DNA of 64,000 nucleotides from Lichtheimia corymbifera B2541 (Eukaryota > Mucoromycota > Mucoromycetes > Mucorales > Lichtheimiaceae): contig JNEU01000632.1 in assembly GCA_000697475.1 (NCBI GenBank), forward strand, positions 1 through 64,000. Reading direction: 5' to 3'. Below the pieces are notes generated by a model that saw only the letters and a program-made list of their open reading frames with translations, ran no database searches and was not told where the DNA came from. Of this stretch, positions 12,073 through 24,859 are shown piece after piece; the stretch's first letter is position 1; every line of letters starts with the position of its first letter. A program made the translations under genes and the position numbers.

Positions 12073-13532
12073 ATGGCACCTTCAAAATCAATCAAATATC
12101 TGCTCTTTATATATATTGCAACGTCTTTGTTTTATGCCACCTTTCATGTGATTCAATTACATCAAAATGCTCCAAACACGCATACTGGATCTCAACATAA
12201 ATCTGGGCGAATAGCTCCCCGATCAACCGAGGATGATTACACCACAACGACGACGCTGGAACAATTTCCAATCATGGTAGATAAGAAGCTCGCTCATCAT
12301 CAGCAATATGGTAGTGATGATGGTAAGCTTGGTCGCTGCAATATCTCTCGCACACCGCAACTTATGAGGTTTGTTATTAGTACTTGTGTCAAAAGCCTTC
12401 TCAGCTGCAATGTCAGATCAGGTGCAGCCATACTATTATAGAGCCACGCATACGTTTCCAGCTGAGGACATTACCATCAGCACCCTTGTTACACAAAATC
12501 GCTTTGCTGTGTTGAGTCGATTGGCATCCCATTATCGTGGCCCCATTTCGGCAGCCATCCACGTCACCAATGACACACACATGCAAAACGTCATGGATGA
12601 TCTCGAGCAAATAGTGAAAAACAACACTGACATGCAACGCTACGTGGATATTCATTTGATTGTCGATAAGCAAGATCGTCAATTCAACATGTGGCGAAAC
12701 GTTGCAAGGATGTTTGCACGTACCGAGTACATCATGATGCTTGACGTCGACTTTCATTTATGCACCGATCCACGCGCTTCGCTTGAAAAATATCCTGAGC
12801 TTAAGCAACGCTTACATGATGGCACTGCTGCTATCGTGGTACCTGCATTTGAATTTGTGGATCAAGAGGATGGAGAGGATTGGCATCAATTCCCTACCTC
12901 CAAAAAAGAGCTTATCAACAAGAAGCATGACGACAAGATTGACATGTTTCATCGTACATGGACACGTGGGCATGGATCCACAAATTACTCTCACTGGTAC
13001 GATGCCACACAACCTTACAAGGTGACCGATTACAATTACTCCTACGAACCCTATGTCATTGTCAAGAAACACAAAGAAACGCCATGGTGCCCCGAGCGAT
13101 TTGTAGGTTATGGTGCTAACAAGGCTGCTTGTCTCTATGAGATATACCTCTCTGGCATCGACTATTGGGTGCTTCCACAAGACTTTCTCATTCATCAAAC
13201 ACATCACTATCCTGAAGAGACACGGACAAAAGAGGTGAGTGAGTGGGCATTATCATTGTGTGCGTATGTTTGTGTCACATGCAAACAACACACGGGCCTA
13301 CTTTTGCCATCCTCTTGTACTGACGACGGACGATGATATTAACCATTCTTCTCAGCGGCAGTACAACCGTAAACTATATACCTTTTATAGAGAAGAAATA
13401 TGTGTGCGATATGCTCGAAAAATGAAGGCCAACGGTGAATGGGACACGACCAAGGCTGACAACCTCAAAAACGAATGCTCAAAGATAAGCGGCTTCTCCA
13501 AGACACTGGACAAGATGGATCCAACAACGTAG
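12073..13532 (+). CDS. LARGE-like glycosyltransferase (family GT49), type II membrane protein
   Basis: Exons 12073-12368, 12442-13234 and 13356-13532 give 421 residues. A short cytosolic N-terminus (MAPSKSIKY) is followed by one membrane anchor (LLFIYIATSLFYATFHVI), then a luminal stem. The catalytic domain has a metal-binding DxD motif in YIMMLDVDFHL, and downstream PWCPERFVGYGANKAACLYE and DFLIHQTHHYPEE, which are hallmarks of Glyco_transf_49 (LARGE/B4GAT1). The likely role is addition of sugar to glycoproteins in the Golgi; the fungal substrate is unknown. An in-frame upstream ATG at 12013 exists, but starting at 12073 puts the anchor at the usual distance. C-terminal exon 3 is basic and ends near a run of Thr. 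Confidence 0.85.
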
Positions 13533-13918
13533 CAAGATGATAATAATGATCAAGCCGTGCTTGAATAATAATACTAGTTAGTTATAGTAATCACAAAAGT
13601 AGAAAGTAAAACATGCACGCTAAAGCGTCCGTATTACACCATGTTTCAGCCATTTTATCGGATGAACGTTTTTGGCAGTGTTCGCGTGTGTGAGAAAGCG
13701 CTGTCAACACACATACATCACGCACACACACACATGCACAAGGAACGCGGGCTGCAAACATGGATCTCAAACAGCCCGCCCATTCTATGTTTATGTCGAT
13801 TCTCTCTTTTCATTCTTTTTTTTTTCCTCTCTTCTCTCTCTTTCTTTCTTTTTTCCCCCTTTTCCCCTTTCTTTCATCTCACGGCCCTTTATCGATAACG
13901 TAAACGACAGCGCGTGAT
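13533..13918. other. Intergenic stretch with CA-rich and pyrimidine tracts
   Basis: Contains CACACA-rich sequence (13700-13740) and a long T/C-rich tract (13800-13880), the latter just upstream of the ABC gene start at 13919. No gene seen. Confidence 0.5.
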
Positions 13919-16900
13919 ATGAATACCAGCCCATGGCTTTTTGACCGATCCTGCACCGACCGAGTAAGGCTCATGTCCTCACTTTATTTAATGATGACCC
14001 ACCCAATAACATCCCAACGCATTGGGGATTCCCCCCCCCCCCCCCCCCCCAACCCCTTAATTTCTGATAACAGGAAACATGCTTGAGAAACTTGTAATAC
14101 TATATATGGGCCAGAGAAAGAAACATAAAGGATCTTCACCATGCTTACGGTAATAATGTTTTAGACTTGTATCCTTGGTGCCTAGCGTATTCCTCATCGC
14201 AGTTGGACCCATACGATTATGGATTTTATTGAAAAGGCGTCATCCACTTGCTCCGGAATTGATACGGAACCGGCTCTATTTCGTCAAACTGGTAAGAAAA
14301 GAGTTGCCCATGACCGCCAATCAACCCATCAGGTACACTTACATATCACGTTGTGTTGCACAAAACAACACATGTATAGACCACATTGATCCTGTTGTTG
14401 TTTACATCATTGGCTCAACTTGTATTGTCCTTGGATTTGTTGCTTTTGCGGATATCAAACACTCTTTCTCTGGTAAATCACATCTCCTCTTTTACTCACG
14501 CACCCATTGACCCCCATGCACGCTCATTCAATAGCTCATTGCGATTGCATTGCACCATGTCGAGTATACCCATAACCCTGTCGGCTCGGGCGTCCTCTTG
14601 TTTTATTGGCTTTCGATTTTGATTATCAATGGAGTACAATGGTGTATACAGCACGTGAGCAATCACCAGCAAGTTCAACCACACAACACATACATGCTAT
14701 TCGAAGCGACGAATGTTCTATCATTGATTATGCTCATTCTGGAATCATGCAATCGACCCACTCACACTTGTATCATTCTTGAACTCGAAAAGGTAACATT
14801 TCGTGCAACAGGTGGATGGATACACAATGTGATCATGACACCTTTTGCGTTTGACAGGACCAGTCCCCTTGTTCGACCGCCAACATCTTTGAAAGGCTCT
14901 TGTTCAGTTGGGTGTCACCTTTGATGCAGCTTTCAAGCTTGTCTCTCGATGATTTATGGTAAATACCGCGATTCAACTTTTTTACATCTGTAACTTTGGG
15001 TTCTCATAAAAAATATTATAGGCTTTGGAAAGATCCTTGCGACAAAAGGGATGATTCAACATGCGTGGTTTCAGATCAGTGAGTGTGAACAAATGATGTA
15101 ACTACTATTACTGAATGAGTCAGCTGATGCATCAAAGTAGGTCAAGCTTAACAAGGTTATTCGTTTCAATCACACCCGGTCTCTTTGTTCTTTCTGGGGT
15201 AAGGTGGTCTCTCATCTTTTAAAGTGGCGTCACTCCTTGGTCACTAATCCCACTATATTTCAGGTACTGCAATTGATCCATGGCGTCATCCAGCTAGCAT
15301 TGCCTTTATTACTATGGAAACTCTTACAATGGGTCACTACGCATACTGTAATCATCCAATCGCTCCCAGAGCCCTTCTATCATGGTGGATTCCTTGCAGG
15401 TATGTCGACTATGACCATTATCTCCCCGACAATGATTAATGAACCATATTAGGGAGCATGTTTATTGCATCCATTGCCCAGTCTCTCGTGCAACAACAAT
15501 ACTTTCACCTATCTTCAATGATGGGTATGTCCATTTTCCAATCACTTTCAGCGTCCATCTATCACAAAGTATTGGTACCGAAAAGCCAACGCAATGAGAC
15601 GAACGAGGTACACACTCAACGTACTGGATCATTAGTAGCTCCAAATTCTGATATCATCGTAATAGGTTGCCAACCTGGTGCTTAAAGATGCTCAAAGGGT
15701 CAAGGAAGCGTGCAGCTATGTTCATATGGGTAAGAATGTGCTGGTTGAAGCCTCAGCAAATGTGCTAATATCTATTGCATATGACAAGTTTGGAGCACGC
15801 CATTGCAGGTCGTGAGCGTCTTTGCAGCAACACAGTATATCCTCGGGATCCATCACCATACTTGGATAGGCGTGGTCGTCATTATATTCGCTGTTCCGAT
15901 AAACATGATGCTCGGCTCCTTAATGCGAAAATGGCGTCTCAAGCAAAGCTCACACAAGCAAAAAAGATTGAAGATTTTGGTATGTCTCATGGTTTCCCAG
16001 CATATGTATCAAAAAATTGGTAACATAAATTCCACCAAATAACAGGGCAGCGTATTGGATGGTATCAAAGCTATCAAGCTCCATGCCTGGGAATCAGCAT
16101 TAGCACAAAAGGTATATATATTCTTCCCTTTCCCATTCAAGATTCGCTAAGAAATATTCATATTAGATATGTGCCATACGCAATCAGCTGGAAGTCGGGC
16201 TTCTCAGGAAAACTGGTACGGCTGCTGCTACCGGAAGCTCAATCTCCAATTCCATTGTCTTTTTCGTTTCATTGCTCGTTTTCATTGTCCACGCATTATC
16301 AACGCCAATACCTCTCAGCAGCGACAAGGTTTTTGTATGCTTGTCACTCTTTCGCCTTTTACAGTCTCCATGTATGAACTTTCCCAATGCGATATCGGCT
16401 GTTCGACGTGCATCAACATCCATGAAACGGATCCATCGATTCCTGACTGCGCATGAAATCGACCTGCATCAACATGTCACTCATGAAAATCGTCGACGAA
16501 TGAGCGATTGGACATCTGATACACCAATGATTGAAATGGACCAAGTCAAAATTCCAGATATCAACAGCAGCATCAGTCTACGGATTCTCAAAGGCGAGAT
16601 TGTGGGTGTGGTTGGTCATTCTCCAGCTATCCTCAATGCGATCCTTGGCAACTTATCAGATGGCCATATGACTGTGCGTGGCTCTATTGCTTATATCCCT
16701 CATACACCATGGGTCATGCAGGATGCCTCATTATGCGACAATATCGTGTTTGGTCATCGATGGGAACCTGACTTTTATCGCAGTGTCCTCAATTTATGTG
16801 AACTCCCACCTGATGCCGTTCCAAGTCAACATGCCATGAAGATTTCGCTTGCACGAGCGCTTTATTGTCGTGCTGATATCTACGTCTTTGATGATCCCTC

Positions 16901-19469
16901 GTGTCTTGAAAGAGAACTGTTTCAACGCATTGTACTCGGCATCTTGCGCAACAAGACGCGTGTTATCGCCACTCGATCCTTCTCGCATTTGTATCAGCTT
17001 AATCGTGTATTGATGGTCTCAACGACAGGCGAGATTGTTATGGATGGCAGCTTTGGCGAGCTGATGAGCAAACATCATGCAACATTATACCATATCATGG
17101 CATCTGCTGATGATCGTCGTAATACTACAAAGGAAAGCAACTACCGGGAGATCCATCAACAATACGTTATGACAACACCACCACCACCACCTAGTGGAAA
17201 ACATGCAGTTGACGATGATGATGATGCAAAGGGGAATCAGCCATCTTTTTCAATAAGCACCTACATCAAGGCTTGCTCACTGCCAGGCGTTATTGCCGTG
17301 ATTGCCTTCCAAATATTGGCCCAAGTAGCCCAAGTCAGCAGCACCATATGGCTCCAAACGTGGGATAAATACAGCGATGATGCATTCTACTACTTGGGTG
17401 TATATGCAATTCTCGGCTCTGCTTGTCTGCTTCTTGAATGGGTCAAGGCTTTGTTACTTTGGGTTTATTGCGTTGGAAGATCTGCTATGAATCTTCACAC
17501 GCGTATGCTATACAAAGTATTAAGGTACGTTGATGACTGAACGATGATACCATTACGCATTTGCTGATATCATAAATAGGTCGCCCATGACTTTCTTCCA
17601 AAGTACAACCACTGAGATGATCCTTGCTCGCTTCAATCAAGACCAAGAGATAGCTGATCGCTTATTACCAAAAATGATTTTTTACAACACGAGGTTTGTT
17701 ATCCTTAATGCGACTTGCGAATTGATCGTTGCTCATTAAGCATACGGATATTTAGGATCATGGCCCTGCTTGCAACAACAACAGTAGTCATTGCGTGCTC
17801 TACACCATTCTTTTTACTCATTGTGATTCCTCTTGGTAAGTGCCTGTCATCAACACCAACATTATCACACTGCTGTATCCACTCATCTCTCTCTTTACAT
17901 TCCAGGTTTCCTTTACATCTATTTGCAACGCTTATACCTTGTGTGTGATCGTCAGCTGAAACGCCTTGATCATGAATCCAAATCCGCGCTATATATCCAT
18001 CTTGCCGAGAGCACGTTAGGTGCTAATACGATCCGAGCATATCACAAGCAGCAATGGTTCCATGGGGAATACGTGGAGCGGCTAAACGATGTTCAGCGAG
18101 TCCATTTTGCGTCTGTGGCATGTAACAGATGGCTGGCTGTGCGTATCGAAATCCTGGGTTCTATGGTCATGTTCGCAGCGGCAATGCTTGCTGTGATTGC
18201 TGTAGTCTATGTACCTTCAGTGAATGTAGGATTGGTGGGTATGAGCCTGTTTTACGCTCTTGGTATCCCACAATTGCTCACTTGGGCGCTACGTTCGTAT
18301 TGCGAGATCGAGGTAATGCTATTATTAAATCGCGTTCATTTCGTCATAAAGCTCACGATCCAGCATGTAATAGCTTCACAATGAATCCCTTGAACGAATA
18401 CAAGAGGTATGTATGACGATGATGGCGATTTAAGAACAAGACTAAGGATTTTTTATTCAGTACACTGAATTGCCTACAGAAGAAGAATATGATGACTCAA
18501 GAATGGTACCTGTTCCTGTTCATCCAGCATGGCCCACCACTGGCAACATTGAGTTTAGACATTACACCACAAATTTGCTACACAACGTCTCTTTGAACAT
18601 TCAATCGGGTGAAACGATCAGTATTATCGGTGCTGACAAGCATACTTTTGCCCAGAGCCTTTTCCAATTGGAAAGAACACCACCCTTGAGCGGTTCTATC
18701 CATGTCGATGGCGTTGACATTACCCATTTAGACGTCTATCATTTACGGTCGCGGGTCGCGTGGGTGGGTTCAGAGGATGAGAATGCATTTTTCTCCGGCA
18801 CAATACGTGAAAACTTGGCAAGTCGATTATTATGGTACCAATATGGGGTTGAACTACTACTTATACATCATTGTAGGATCCGTTCGGATATTGTGGTAAT
18901 CTTACACTATGGGATGCATTGGCATCTGTACGACTGGAGACCCAAGGCGGATGGGATGCACCCATTGAAAAGCAGCATTTCACACCTGGTGAGAAATATG
19001 TAAGTGCTACATTTTTTATATAACGCATTATCACTAATGAATGTACATGGTATAGCTGTTTGGCCTGGCACGAGCACTGTTACGTCGTCCTCGTATTGTT
19101 GTACTTGAAGATCCTACTACCAGAGTAAGTAGTCAGAGCGGTATGCAACACGGGGAATAGATGACTGAGAGTTGTTTTTTAAGGTTGACACCGAAACCGC
19201 TGATCGCATTCAACAAGTTATTCGTGAGCGTTTTGACAAATGCACAGTGCTAATGGTCACACAAAAGCTGGACACTGTCATGGAATCCAATAGGTAATGC
19301 AATGCGACGAGATTTGCATGTTTGTTTGCATATAAATTAATGCATCATGCACGTTGATAGGGTGCTGGTTGTAGACAATGGCGTCATGATCGACTTTACT
19401 ACCCCACAACACCTGCTGAAACACAAAGGATCGCTGCTTTTTTCTTTGGCAGATAGCAAGCTTTGCTAA
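13919..19469 (+). CDS. ABCC/MRP-type ABC protein with degenerate ATPase motifs
   Basis: A long gene of about 25 exons with an open frame by my splicing, roughly 1,300 residues. Exon 1 (13919-13963, MNTSPWLFDRSC) and a 20-base exon 2 (14074-14093) lead into the TMD0 helix LVPSVFLIAVGPIRLW. The order TMD0-TMD1-NBD1-TMD2-NBD2 follows MRP/Ycf1: TMD1 has QQYFHLSSMMGMSIF and IKAIKLHAWESAL, TMD2 has AESTLGANTIRAYHKQ, and the linker has ESLERIQEYTELP. Both nucleotide-binding domains lack key motifs. NBD1 has Walker A GVVGHSPAIL, Q-loop replaced by YIPHTPW, no LSGGQ, and an Arg at the H-loop. NBD2 has IIGADKHTFAQ, WVGSED, TPGE, LEDP and VTQKL. ATP hydrolysis is therefore unlikely. A GC-AG intron (18818-18876) interrupts REN-L/DPF. 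It could be a regulator, channel or receptor, or a decaying gene. The junctions near 14960-15140 are the least certain. Confidence 0.85.
14031..14050 (+). repeat. Homopolymer of 20 cytosines inside ABC intron 1
   Basis: Twenty consecutive C residues lie 23 bases before the acceptor of intron 1 (13964-14073) of the ABCC-type gene. The length is prone to slippage and may be unreliable in the assembly. Confidence 0.9.
18818..18876 (+). other. GC-AG intron in the ABCC-type gene
   Basis: The 59-base intron starts GCAAGT and ends TTGTAG. Removing it joins GTIRENL to DPFGYC, the position where MRP-family NBD2 reads ...NLDPF, with frame kept. No GT donor nearby gives this join. Confidence 0.7.
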
Positions 19470-19681
19470 ACAAAAAGACGACTGTATTATATTATGTATC
19501 ATATCATGTATCGATAAATGAAGATTTCATTGAGGACAAAGCATGCCTGGTGTTGTTGTTATTGAGTCACTCTTAGCTTATGTAATCAATTGGGTTGATT
19601 TTGTATTAGGTACATTGGTATAATCTTAAGTAAAATTACACAAAGGAGGAGGAGTTACAATAGTTTAAAGTAGAGGGTGAT
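19470..19681. other. Convergent 3' ends
   Basis: 212 bases between the stop of the ABCC-type gene and the stop of the FAR-17a-like gene. AT-rich terminators of both transcripts are expected here; nothing else seen. Confidence 0.5.
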
Positions 19682-20779
19682 CTATACTTCTTCCTTGGAA
19701 TGCTGCTTCTCAAGCTCGACCATTTCACGCTTGCTTGGTGCGCAACCTGTGCAACGTGCGAGCGTAACACGGATCCAGTGGAAGAGCATCTGCAAGAAAA
19801 AGACAACCACAAATGCGGCACCGACACCAATATAATATCCCGCGGCAACTGGACCATTGTCCCAGTCAAGGAAAGGATAGACCCACCAACCAGCCCTGTG
19901 TATGATAGAAAATTAATCCACTGATGCAAGCGGTCAAATCTATACTTACGTAGCGTGCACAACCCAACTCAAAAACATGTACAGGATGACATTGATCACA
20001 ATGAGTAAGACAATGTTCATGTACATTTGCATACGGCTAAAGATCATTTCGAACATCATGAGGAAAAACGATACACCGTGCACAGAGACGTTGAGCCATG
20101 CATTCATGGGATTAATACCGGCTATGTACCAAAAAAGAATCAATCAGCACAATGGCGTAAATAAGACAATGACCCAATTTTTCTTTGTTCTACCTTGTCC
20201 ATTGTTGAGCATACTCCAATAAACGACAGGCGTAATGATGCTAAAAACGTCGAGAATGAGTCACATGTCCCCTGGGATCATCATTGTTGCTGCCAGCATT
20301 GGTGGTTGCACATGGTACCTACTTGAACACGAGGATGGTGTGATACAAATACACGTAGAGGTAGTTGAGAACAGTAGGCTGGATGAAGAATGTCCGAGGA
20401 TATCGCTCTGGGGTCAATAGGTAGTCAACGCTATGGTACAAAGCGGTCTATGTATGTGAGATGTGAGTGATGTATGCTTGTCTCAAAGTGCGGAGTCAGG
20501 TTGTTTTATACATACAACGAGATATGCATGGAGACCGATGTACGTCAGGTTTGTGAAATAGCCAAAGAAATTATTCATCTCGCCTTGGGTAGTAGTATAG
20601 CCGATATTAGCCCATATGACGATCGTTGAGTACAGAGTAATGGGTATGCGTATCAATAGCAGCGTAGTTGGCGATACCCAGTAAGAAGTAACGGCACGTT
20701 CAGGTTGAAATTGATCGAAACCAAACCATCGAATAATGGCAAAGCGAGAGGGAGAAAGTCGCTCGTCCTTGTACTGCAT
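19682..20779 (-). CDS. FAR-17a/AIG1-like multi-pass membrane protein
   Basis: Five exons on the minus strand from MQYKDERLSP (20779) to the stop at 19682; I estimate about 280 residues. About six hydrophobic segments are visible, including IRIPITLYSTIVIW, NLTYIGLHAYLVV, VNVILYMFLSWVVHAT and GVGAAFVVVFFLQML. The pattern NVSVHGVSFFLMMFEMIFS, with FFGYFTNLTYIGL upstream and TAGWWVYPFLDW after it, matches the FAR-17a/AIG1 family (in animals, threonine hydrolases of branched fatty-acid esters of hydroxy fatty acids). The conserved His falls in NVSVHG. The C-terminus is cytosolic, charged and Cys-containing (RCTGCAPSKREMVELEK). In fungi the function is not established. Introns use GTAGGT, GTAAGT and similar donors. 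Confidence 0.7.
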
Positions 20780-23324
20780 GTTGATGCTGTCGATGGAAAG
20801 GCAGCTTTAGCGTGGAAGAAAAAGAGAAAAAAGAAAAAGAGGTGTGCAACAGAGTATGATACGCATATACAGGCTGTATTGTGTTTTTTTGCCCGGAGGG
20901 ACAAAGTTTTTAATGATCGTGTAACTATTGTGCTTCGGCGGTAGGTCAATCACCGTATCGGTGGATGCCAAGAAAGCAAACCATACACACGATGTCCAAA
21001 CTGCCATTGCCCTATTTTATGGCTCCAGCAATTTGGGATAAGTGGGATTGGACAAAGATATTATATATCATATCAATGCTTCTTGCAGCAACTATATATT
21101 CTTATAATGGAGCCAAAATAGTGCTCATCCGATCATGTTTCAAGGCACAGGATCAGCATAGAAAAGCCAGACCGCCACGTCCTTCTGTCTCATCTTTTAC
21201 TCTTTCCATTGCTGTCATTGCCCGCATGGATTAATAACCATCGTTGCTCGCTGTAACCAAAATGATGCTCTCAGCAATTAGACTCAGACTGCAACATGCA
21301 GTCAGCGTGTGCAAAACATTACCCATTCTGTAAGCATGTGAAATTTTCGCTACGTACGCGGGAAAATCATTGATGCATAGTAGCCAATGTTGGATTACTG
21401 CAGCAATTGAAGTTGCTTTTATTACGCAGAAGCTTAGGCAAATGATGGCGATTGTTGTGGCATTAACGAATGGGAGGAGAGGTAAATAGTCTCACTCAAT
21501 TACGGCAAAGGAAATTTGTTAGACCGCCTTTTCGGCAACGTGTCCCGTGCTCCCGTGCTCCGCTGGTGATTCATGCTTCACAGGTGCCCATTGCAACTTT
21601 GGAAAAGTGATCACGACCATATATACAAATATGATCAGCCAAGCCATTCATGTTTTGAAGACCTTTACAAAGTACAAATAAAGTATCAACGAGGCCTGTG
21701 CGATTGATATCATGATCCGTCATTCACTATGATAATATGATGTTGATGGAATGATGCGAGCTACCCCTACTTGGTTGGGATGATGACATGTGATCTCCTT
21801 ACATATTGCTGTTGACGCTATACATTATTGGTAGCAAGCTATATGCCTCAACCTTAATCTGCGAACATCCACCATGTAGTTGAAAAGGCAATATGTGGCG
21901 AATTGATCGCTGTTTGCACGCCCACAGACTCTTTCGTCTGGCTCGTCAATGATATCGAGTGGCACAAAATCTATGCAAGGATATCTTTAGACTTCCAGTA
22001 TATCCCACTTTTTGGTTCCAATGATAATTTCTACAAGTCCACTTATCGTTTAGACAACAAACCTCCCCTCGATATCCCGAATTCATCCTTGTCCCCTGTC
22101 GCCATCCGCTTCTTTGCATGCAAGGTTGTCACTCTGTGGGGTCCAGGATCACCAGAAATTGTGGAAGTTGCGGCGTATACATGGAATTTAGGCGAAGCTC
22201 CCCTCATAATAAAGTTCACCATGCATGTAGTAAGTTCAAGTGTTTTCCGTCACATGCCAATCAAGGCACCAGAGCACCTATTTCCTGTTGCTGTGCATGG
22301 AAAACAATCTCGATATCTTTTGGGTAATAGGCCGCAATATTCAATTATGTTTATTTTCAAATAGCTCTCATGTAGATTGTATGTACTGAGAAGTGCTCTC
22401 GAAGTTGGAGCTTTAGTGGCCAAGCAAAGAGCAGTATGATGGATGTTCCAAACGAAACGGAGAACCATTGCACTATGTAGCATACCATGGCTTCGATTAC
22501 CTATCGTCCAAAATACCGGCACATTTTTCTAAAGTACGCAATAGTGTGGATTATAATTGTAGAAATGATACCAGCTCCATATTACGTTTGGCATATGTAA
22601 TCAAGTCATTGCTGCAGCCCCTATCACAGTAGATACAATCATTTCTAGCTCCCCTTCCTCCCTACCATCCAATTCGAACTAAAAAGGGGTCAGAGACAGG
22701 CGACTAATATGAAGGAAAGGAGAGGAGGCTTGAACTTCAAGGTCGGGCTGCTACATATCCTGCATGCATACTATGTGCTACATCTTTTTGCATGTTTGGA
22801 GTCATGGGAAACCATAATTCTTTGGCTGTTGACAGGTATACCTTTTTGGTGAAGGGGGGTTTGACGAAATATATACAGCACGAGGATACCCGTTAGATAT
22901 ATGTCGATCAACGCCTAATGCTCTACGTAATGGCGATCCATCAATCAATGCAGTATGATCTCTCTTTTAGAAGGCGTTCCGAATTTTCTTTCGACGACAC
23001 ATTCCACCGGCAAACCATCTTAAACTCAACGCCATAACATAATTGATGACCGATATACTCTTTTAGTTGACCACTTGATTTGCAAGGAGAAGGAATACAT
23101 AGCATGCATTGAGGGACAAGGATGAAAAGGGGTAGATAGTAAGCTGTTGCGGAATATAACGTGTGGTGTGTCACACACATAAAAGAGACAAGTGATTGCG
23201 CTGATAGTTGAGTTCCATCTTTCTGTAATTCACTTGGGCATACCATCATACACGACATTTTCTATACAATTACCATTCCATAATTTCTCACACATCCTTC
23301 ACAAAGCATCTGCAACTGCCTACC
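20780..23324. other. 2.5 kb gene-poor region
   Basis: I could not support any gene here. The longest open frame (21903-22364, +, 153 codons) lacks an ATG start and any recognisable domain, although it contains aromatic-rich stretches such as DSFVWLVNDIEWHK. A 20965-21234 frame has one hydrophobic stretch but no family signal. Poly-A/AG-rich DNA lies at 20815-20845. Upstream of the pyrophosphatase there is an ACATAAAAGA element near 23177-23186. Confidence 0.5.
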
Positions 23325-24859
23325 ATGAAGCTACCATCATTATTACTCGCCACGTTATTGCTGTTATCGTCGCCCAAGATCGCCTTTACACAAGAACAAC
23401 CCCATTGTGCAGATATCGATTGCAACTACAAACTACGCACTGTGGGCCCCAAGCACACATCCGATTATGCTATCTATTTGGGTAAGCTCCAGCAAATAGT
23501 TACACACGAACGCTCGGACACTGCATTAACGATGCACCCGTTACACACACTTTTTGTACATAGAGAACAATGAAGGCACGCCCATATCATTTTTCCATGA
23601 CATACCATTACAGCCATCCGAAAACGTATTTAATATGGTCGTCGAGATTCCTCGCTGGGACAATGCCAAATTAGAGGTATGCACGTGCTTTTGTGCGGAA
23701 AATAGTCCCCCTCCCATTACATATTTCTCGCATTATTCTAATGCATCTCTCTGTCTCATCATCCCTAAAAATAGACAACCAAGGAGGTGGTCATGAATCC
23801 CATTAAGCACGATAAGAACAAAGACGGCTCCTTGCGGTACGTGCCCAATCTTTTCCCCATAAATGGATATCCTGCCAACTATGGCATGATCCCAAAGACC
23901 TGGGAAGATCCTTACGTCTTAACGGAGTCCACGAAAACGTATGGTGACAATGACCCCATTGACGTCCTCGAGCTTGGTTGTGAAGTTGGGTTTCCTGGAC
24001 AAATCAAGCAAGTCAAGGTCCTTGGTGGATTGATTCTTGTTGACGAGGGCCAAACTGATTGGAAGATATTTACCATTGATGTTCGAGATCCATTGGCTTC
24101 ATCCATGAATGGTTCGTATAGGGTCCATATCGCATGCAAACGAACGCGTGGCTCATCTCTTTTCATGTCAACCAGATTTGGATGACATCGAGTCGAACTA
24201 CCCGGGCTTTATCGACATGGTTAAAAACTGGTTTACTGTGTACAAGATTCCTAGCACAGGCAAACCCAACACCCTTGGCTTTGGTGGAGAATGTATTGAT
24301 AAGGTAACAATCACACACACCGTGCTCATTGTGTACTACAACTGAGACACGTGGCGTCAAAACAAACAAACAAAAGAGTGAATCAAGACTCACGCGTCAC
24401 CTTAATAGGAAGAAGCAACGAAAAAAGTGTATGAGATGCACGAATACTGGAAAAGGTTGATCAATGGCACTGTCGCTGAGGAAGATTGCAAAGGCATTCA
24501 AAGGTAATAATACGTCTCCAGGAGGTTTCTTATTCTTGGTTGACTCACACACACACACATGCATAGATTCACAACGACCACTGTCGGATCACCATTCCAA
24601 GTAGGGCCTTCCAGCCCACAAGTGAACTCCGTGCCAGAGGTAAGAAAAATGGAAATGTAAATCAAAAGGGGGATTTCCATGGGTGGGACAAAAACATTGT
24701 TGCTATGCAAAGAATGGTAAAAATGACAATGATTGGTTCCACATATAACAGGCCAATCCACAACCTTACACAAAACCAGGGGTGGCGGTCGAGAAATGGG
24801 CGTTCCTTCCCGCGGAATGGAGTTTCCTAGACAAAGCAAAAGATGACGATAATGTTTAG
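23325..24859 (+). CDS. Inorganic pyrophosphatase (family I) with a signal peptide
   Basis: Hydrolyses pyrophosphate to two phosphates. About seven exons encode roughly 320 residues. The core is a canonical soluble family I enzyme: [26 protein letters not shown], the active-site signature [27 protein letters not shown] and FKD-region equivalents, then [21 protein letters not shown]. Unlike the usual cytosolic enzyme, it starts [16 protein letters not shown], a clear signal peptide, likely cleaved after IAFTQ. No HDEL/KDEL-like retention signal is seen (the end is DDDNV). It is therefore probably secreted or enters the vacuolar/endomembrane lumen. That location is inference; the enzyme family is firm. 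Its neighbour on the right is in opposite orientation. Confidence 0.88.

Noticed and set aside
14140..14165. A 15-base intron at the start of the ABCC-type gene
   Set aside because: A normal first exon (13919-13963) and a 20-base second exon give a better N-terminus with ordinary introns.
14940..15145. Frameshift in TMD1 of the ABCC-type gene
   Set aside because: Using an acceptor after GGAAAG (about 15033) and a GTGTGA donor (about 15084) restores the frame into SSLTRLFVS. It remains uncertain but does not prove a broken gene.
21903..22364. 153-codon frame in the gene-poor region
   Set aside because: No ATG at its start, no recognisable domain, and no promoter or splice support.
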